DNA of 64,000 nt, from positions 64,230,881 to 64,294,880 of the forward strand of contig CM068581.1 of the NCBI GenBank assembly GCA_035048485.1. Reading direction: 5' to 3'. Every line of letters begins with the position of its first letter. Position 1 is the stretch's first letter. This DNA comes from Pteria penguin (lineage: Eukaryota > Mollusca > Bivalvia > Pterioida > Pteriidae). Position numbers and translations under genes: made by a program. Below the pieces are notes generated by a model. It did not search any database, was not told the DNA's origin, and was given only the letters and a program-made list of their open reading frames with translations. Below are positions 57,371-64,000 of this stretch, in pieces.

Positions 57371-58357
57371 CTATAGATACTGATGCCAGATGTGAATAAA
57401 ACAATCCTATATTTTTGCTGTCACTTTCACTACAGCTTGATATTAACCTCACAGAATTCAATGTTATTTCTATTTTCTTACAAAAGGTTACCAAGTTCAC
57501 ATTTATAACTATTTCGTGTTGCTAATAAAGTATTAGTCACTTCAAAAGTACAGGTTGTGGCAGGGGACGAGTGTTGTATGCTACACTGACTGTAAGCTTG
57601 TTTTATTGTGAAGTCAGTCTTATCTCGTACCAACTTGTACTGGGTGAGCAGTACAATAAAATGTCATTTAGCCATTTGGCCAATTAAAGTACATATTCTT
57701 TAGTCAAATATGTATGTCAGTAGCCATATTTGGAATTCACAGGAGTCAACAGAAATTATGATAATGTTTGCATTTATTTTATTAGAAACTAATCACACAA
57801 ATCACATTTGTAAATACAGTTTTTGAATTTAAAGACTGGCATTAAATTTTAAAAAACAAACATGAATGTAACAAAATTACTTGCATATATTATATTCTTT
57901 AAAAGTACTCATGTTGATTTTAAAATCAATGAGATCTATGAACCCCCCCTACCAACCCACAAAAAAAAGAATAATATATAACTAAATATGATTTAGTATG
58001 ATTTACACTAACTGAACATTGCAACTTAAATTCCAAAATAAAAAGCCATGCATGTTGATGCATGGTAAGATTGATCTGCCTAGGCCATCATACCATGCTT
58101 ACATAGAAGAAGTCACAATCTAAAGCATGCTTTGTACAATTCCAGTAAGAGTTTTGATGAGTGAGGTTGAGAACAAGAAACTAAAGGTAACAAACACACG
58201 AAGATTACCCAAAAACAGGTTGCATTTTCCACCAATTTTATACACATATGGCCAATTGGTGAACGGGTAGCGCTCACACAGCTGTCATGTTAAAAATATT
58301 ACAATTAGATATCCTCAAGACATTATTTTGTTTTACAAACAGTAAAATGGTCACTTC
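57371..58357 (+). other. Intron after exon 37, no exon seen
   Basis: AT-rich sequence between the repeat cluster and the satellite. I searched for the expected CC-x-x-C half of VWC 24 and did not see it. Confidence 0.5.
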
Positions 58358-61300
58358 AAGCAAATCCATTCCAAGCACAGGTAAGTGCTAATTGCTATTG
58401 TCATTAGCACATTACATGTTCTGGGTAAGGATATACATGTTCTTTATAAGACCTTTGAGATTTTCCATGTATAAAAGTAAGCAAATCCATTCCCAGCACA
58501 AGTAAGTGCTAATTGCTATTTGTCATTAGCTCATTACATGTTCTGGTTAAGGATGCTAATGGGTTTGTGTCATTAGCACATTACATGTACATGGTAAGGA
58601 TATACATATACATACACCAAATGAATGAGATTTTCCATGTATAAAAGTAAGCAAATCAATTTCCAGCACATGTAAGTGCTAATTGCTATTTGTCATTAGC
58701 TCATTACATGTTCTGGGTAAGGATATACATGTTCTTTTAAGACCTTTGAGATTTTCCATGTATAAATATGAGCAAATCCACTCCCGGCACAGATAATTGC
58801 TAATTGCTGTGTATTAATACAAATTTACTTGAGAAGATGTATAATATAAGCAAATCTGAGCCTAGCACAAGTAAGTGCTAATTGTTATGTACCATCAGCA
58901 CATTACAAGTTCTAGGTGAAGATGTACTTCAGAAGGAGACAGAACTAATTCAAGTAAAACTAAGAGACCTCATTTATCGCCACATTACAAGCTCTGTGTA
59001 CAGATATACCTGAGAAGACCAACTTATTCATTGTTAAAAAAGAAGATATATCTATTATGAGCACATCTAAGTACTAATTAGAAGTTCTAAGTAAACATAC
59101 ACTTAGAATTGGACAAATAAATTCAAGGAAAAAATATACGTAATAAGGAGACATTATTTATACAATATAATATTTTAAATCCATTCCCGGCACAGGTAAG
59201 TGCTAATTGCTTTGTGTCATTAGCACATTACATGTTCTGGGTAAGGATGCTAAAGGGTTTGTGTCATTAGCACATTTCATGTACATGGTAAGGATATACA
59301 TGTATAATGAATGAGATTCTCAATGTGTAAAAGTAAGCAAATCCTTCCCAGCACAAGTAAGTGCTAATTGGTATTTGTCACTAGCACATTGCATGACCTA
59401 GGTAAGGATATACTTGTTCTTATAAAACCTGTGATTGTCCATGTATAAAAATTAGCAAATCCATTCCCAGCACATGTAAGTGCTAATTGTTATGTGTCAT
59501 TAGCTCATTACATGTTCTGGGTAAGGATATACATGTATTGTATTAGACCTGTTAAAAGTCATTAATTTAGCACATTAATTGTTCTGCGTAGGGATATACA
59601 CCAGTGAGATTTTAAAGTATAAAAGTAAGCAAATCCATTCCAAGCAACGGTAAGTGCTAATGGCTATGTCATTGGCACATTACATGTTCTGGGTGAGAAT
59701 ATACATGTTCTTTGTAAAACCTGTAAGATTTTCAACATATAAAAACAAGCAAATCCATTCCCAGCACATGCAAGTGCTAACTGAAATTTGTCATTAGTTC
59801 ATTACATATTCTGGGTAAGGATAATTATACAAGTACAGTAAAACAGATTTGAGATTTCCAATGTATAGAAGTAAGGAAATCCAATCCCATCACAGGTAAG
59901 TGTTAATTGTTGTGTACCATTAGCACTTTGCATGTTCTGGGTATGGATATAAATGTACTTTATAACAGCAAAGAGATTTTCTATGTATAAAAATAAGAAT
60001 ATCCATTCCCAGCACAAGTCATTGTTAATTGCTATTTATCATTAGCACATTACATATTCTTGGTAAGGATATACATGTATATGTGTAAGGGTATACAAGA
60101 CCCTTGAGATTTTAATGTATAAAAGTAAGCAAATCCATTCCCAGCACATGTAAGTGCTAATTGCTATTTGTCATTAGCACATTACATGTTCTGGGTAAGG
60201 ATATACAATATCATGTTCTTAAGAAGACCTTCTAGATTTTCAATGTATAAAAGTAAGCAACTCCATTCCCAGCACATGTAAGTGCTAATTGCTATGTACC
60301 ATTAGCACATTGTTCTAGGTAAGATGTGCTTAAGAAAGAGATAGAACTAATTCAAGGAAAAATTGACTTGATAAAGAGACAAACTTTATTTGATATAATA
60401 AATCTATTCCATTTCCAGCACAGGTAAGTACTAATTGTTATGTGTCATTAGTTCATGATCTGGGTAAGGATACACTTACTCTGAGATTTTCAGTGTATTA
60501 AAGTAAGCGTATCCAATCCCAGCACAGGTAAGTGCTAATTGCTATGTATCATTAGTACATTACATGTTCTAGGTGAAGATGTACTTAATAAACAAAATTA
60601 ATTCAAATAAACTCAAGGAAAAATATACTTGATAAAGAGACAAGGATATACATGTATTATATAAGACCCTTAAGGTTTTCAGTGTATAAAAATAAGCAAA
60701 CCTATTCCCAGCACATGTAAGTGCTAATTGTCATTTATCATCAGCACATTAAATGTTCTAGGTGAAGATGTACTTAATAAACAAAATTAATTCAAATAAA
60801 CTCAAGGAAAAATATACTTGATAAAGAGTCAAAATTTATTTGATATGCTACATCAATACAAATATTCCATCATCAAATTACAAGAGTTATGTAAAGGTGT
60901 ACTGTATAAGGAGACTTAGCAAATCCATTCCCAGCACAGGTAAGTGCTAATTGCTATGTGTCATTAGCACATTACATGTTCTAGGTAATGATCTACATGT
61001 TCTTTGTAAGACCCTTCAAATTTTCAATGTATAGAAATAAGCAAATCCATTCCCAGCACAGGTAAGTGCTAATTGCTATGTGTCATTAGCACATTACATG
61101 TTCTGGGTAATGATCTACATGTTCTTTGTAAGACCCTTCAAATTTTCAATGTATGAAAATAAGCAAATCCATTCCCAGCACAGGTAAGTGCTAATTGCTA
61201 CGTGTCATTAGCACATTACATGTTCTGGGCAAGGATATACAAGTACAGTATAACAGCTTTCAGATTTCCATTGTATAGAAGCAAGCAAATCCATTCCCAG

Positions 61301-64000
61301 CACAGGTAAGTGCTAATTGCCATGTACCATTAGTACATTACATGTAATGGGTAAGGATGCTAATTGCTGTGTCATTGGCACATTACATGTTTTTGGTAGG
61401 GATATTCATGTAACACCAATGAGATGTATGAAAATAAGCAAATCCATTCCCAGCACAAGTAAGTGCTAATTGCTATGTTTCATTAGCTCATTACGTGCTC
61501 TGGGTAAGGATATACATGTACTGTAGAAGACCCATGAAATTTTCAATGTACGAAAATAAGCAGATCCATTCCCTGCACATGTAAGTGTTAATTGCTTTGT
61601 CACTATTTCATTACATGTTCTGGGTGAGGATACATGTATTGTATAAAACTGGTGAAATTTTAAATGTATAAAAGTAAGCAAATCCAGGATATACATGTAT
61701 TGTGTAGGACCCTTGAAATTTTCAATGTACGAAAATTAAGCAAATCCATTCCTAGCACATGTAAGTGCTAATTGATATGTGCCATTAGCTCATTACATGT
61801 TCTGGCTAAGAATATACATGTATTGTTTAGGACCCGTATAAAAGTAAGTAAATCCATTCCCAGCACATGTAAGTGCTAATTGATGTGTGTCATTAGCTCA
61901 TTACATGTTCTGGGTAAGGATATAATGTATTGTATAAGACCCATGAAATTTTCAATGTACGAAAATAAGCAAATCCATTCCCAGCACATGTAAGTGCTAA
62001 TTGCTATGTGTCATTAGCTCATTACGTGTTCTGGGTAAGGATATACATGTACTGTAGAAGACCCATGAAATTTTCAATGTATGAAAATAAGCAGATCCAT
62101 TCCCAGCACATGTAAGTGCTAATTGCTTTCTCACTAGCTCATTACATGTTCTGGGTGAGGATACATGTATTGTATAAAACCGGTGAAATTTGAAATGTAT
62201 AAAAGTAAGCAAATCCAATCCCAGCACATGTAAGTGCTAATTGCTATGTGTCATTAGCTCATTACATGTTCTGGCTAAGGATATACATGTATTGTATAAG
62301 ACCCATGAAATTTTTCAGTGTACGAAAATAAGCAAATCCATTCCCAGCACATGTAAGTGCTAATTGATATGTGCCATTAGCTCATTACATGTTCTGGCTA
62401 AGAATATACATGTATTGTATAGGACCCGTGAAATTTTCAATGTACAAAAATAAGCAAATCCATTCCCAGCACATGTAAGTGCTAATTGATGTGTGTCATT
62501 AGCTCATTACATGTTCTGGGTAAGGATATAATGTATTGTATAAGACCCATGAAATTTTCAATGTACGAAAATAAGCAAATCCATTCCCAGCACATGTAAA
62601 TGCTAATTGCTATGTGTCATTATCTCATTACGTGTTCTGGGTAAGGATATACATGTACTGTAGAAGACCCATGAAATTTTCAATGTATGAAAATAAGCAA
62701 ATCCATTCCCAGCACATGCAAGTGCTAATTGCTATGTGTCATTAGCTCATTACGTGTTCTGGGTAAGGATATACATGTACTGTATAAGACCTATGAAATT
62801 TTCAATGTACGAAAATAAGCAGATACATTCCCTGCACATGTAAGTGCTAATTGCTTTCTCACTAGCTCATTACATGTTCTGGGTGAGGATACATGTATTG
62901 TATAAAACCGGTGAAATTGAAAATGTATAAAAGTAAGCAAATCCATTCCCAGCACAAGTAAGTGCTAATTGCTATGTGTCATTAGCTCATTACGTGTTCT
63001 GGGTAAGGATATACATGTACTGTATAAGACCTATGAAATTTTCAATGTACGAAAATAAGCAGATACATTCCCTGCACATGTAAGTGCTAATTGCTTTCTC
63101 ACTAGCTCATTACATGTTCTGGGTGAGGATACATGTATTGTATAAAACTGGTGAAATTTAAAATGTATAAAAGTAAGCAAATCCATTCCCAGCACATGTA
63201 AGTGCTAATTGCTATGTGTCATTAGCTCATTACATGTTCTGGCTAAGAATATACATGTATTGTATAGGACCCATGAAATTTTCAGTGTATAAAAGTAAGC
63301 AAATCCATTCCCAGCACATGTAAGTGCTAATTGATGTGTGTCATTAGCTCATTATTTGTTCTGGGTAAGGATATACATGTACTGTATAAGACCCATAACA
63401 TTTTCAATGTACGAAAATAAGCAAATCCATTCCCAGCACATGCAAGTGCTAATTGCTATGTGTCATTAGCTCATTACATGTTCTGGCTAAGGATATACAT
63501 GTATTGTGTAGGACCCTTGAAATTTTCAATGTACAAAAATAAACAAATCCATTCCCAGCACATGTAAGTGCTAATTGATATGTGCCATTAGCTCATTACA
63601 TGTTCTGGCTAAGAATATACATGTATTGTATAGGACCCATGAAATTTTCAGTGTATAAAAGTAAGCAAATCCATTCCCAGCACATGTAAGTGCTAATTGA
63701 TGTGTGTCATTAGCTCATTACATGTTCTGGGTAAGGATATACATGTATTGTATAAGACTCGCAAAATATCCAATCCAAGTAAGCAAATCCATTCCCAGCA
63801 CATGCAAGTGCTAATTGCTATGTGTCATTAGCTCATTACATGTTCTGGGTAAGGATATAATGTATTGTATAAGACCCATGAAATTTTCAATGTACGAAAA
63901 TAAGCAAATCCATTCCCAGCACATGCAAGTGCTAATTGCTTTGTGTCATTATCTCATTACGTGTTCTGGGTAAGGATATACATGTACTGTAGAAGACCCA
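58358..64000 (+). repeat. ~120-bp satellite array, running off the right edge
   Basis: Around 45 monomers with landmarks AAGCAAATCCATTCCCAGCA, GTAAGTGCTAATTG, CATTAGCTCATTACATG and GGGTAAGGATATACATG. Copies near 58.4-61 kb are diverged and broken by another repeat (GTACTTAATAAACAAAATTA at 60583 and 60768). Copies after 61.5 kb are far more alike. Since the monomer is about 40 codons, minus-strand ORFs at 59802, 61466 and 61997 appear by chance. Confidence 0.95.

Noticed and set aside
59802..62227. Minus-strand ORFs repeating QLTLTCxGNG-like text
   Set aside because: Produced by the 120-bp satellite, 40 codons per unit. No sign of selection.

Overview
The window looks like animal nuclear DNA, most probably from a bivalve or another mollusc. 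It is AT-rich, has GT-AG introns, is dense in short interspersed and tandem repeats, and carries a type-3 copper (tyrosinase/hemocyanin-like) domain. The species assignment is inference. No bacterial operon, CRISPR array, rRNA or genuine tRNA gene was seen.

One very large plus-strand gene fills most of the window. I could chain 37 internal coding exons from 7874 to 56746. They keep one open frame through every junction and total 9,749 nt, about 3,250 codons counting the split first codon. The first exon (signal peptide) is uncertain (candidate 3523-3655). The 3' end lies beyond 64000, because the last exon stops in the middle of a domain.

Predicted protein, N to C: a thrombospondin-N/laminin-G-like domain, a short coiled coil and a VWC-like module (7874-19271), resembling the N-terminus of NELL proteins; then a tandemly duplicated block. 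Unit 1 (20635-26625) is EGF, Kunitz, VWC-like linker, tyrosinase, a Gly-Tyr-Asp pentapeptide array, an unrecognised domain and a Cys-rich motif. Unit 2 (27023-34231) has the same order plus an extra pentapeptide array between Kunitz and linker. Then comes a tail of 23 complete VWC domains and the start of a 24th (34352-56746).

Tyrosinase domain 1 keeps its CuA histidines and two of three CuB histidines. Domain 2 has lost all of them and is a pseudo-enzyme. The likely product is a secreted extracellular-matrix, shell, byssus or cuticle-type protein that carries both a copper-oxidase fold and tyrosine-rich repeats on one chain. That role is inference.

Non-coding layout: 1-7873 is 5' flank or first intron with scattered repeats. 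Introns hold tRNA-derived SINE-like elements, a family with a CTTGACCTTTGACC-like core, two TIR elements with TA flanks (37219-38107 and 45041-46093), a 69-bp minisatellite copied from an exon/donor boundary (39970-41142), a 40-bp minisatellite (41806-42676) and a 33-bp one (27393-27760). The last 5.6 kb is a ~120-bp satellite running off the right edge.
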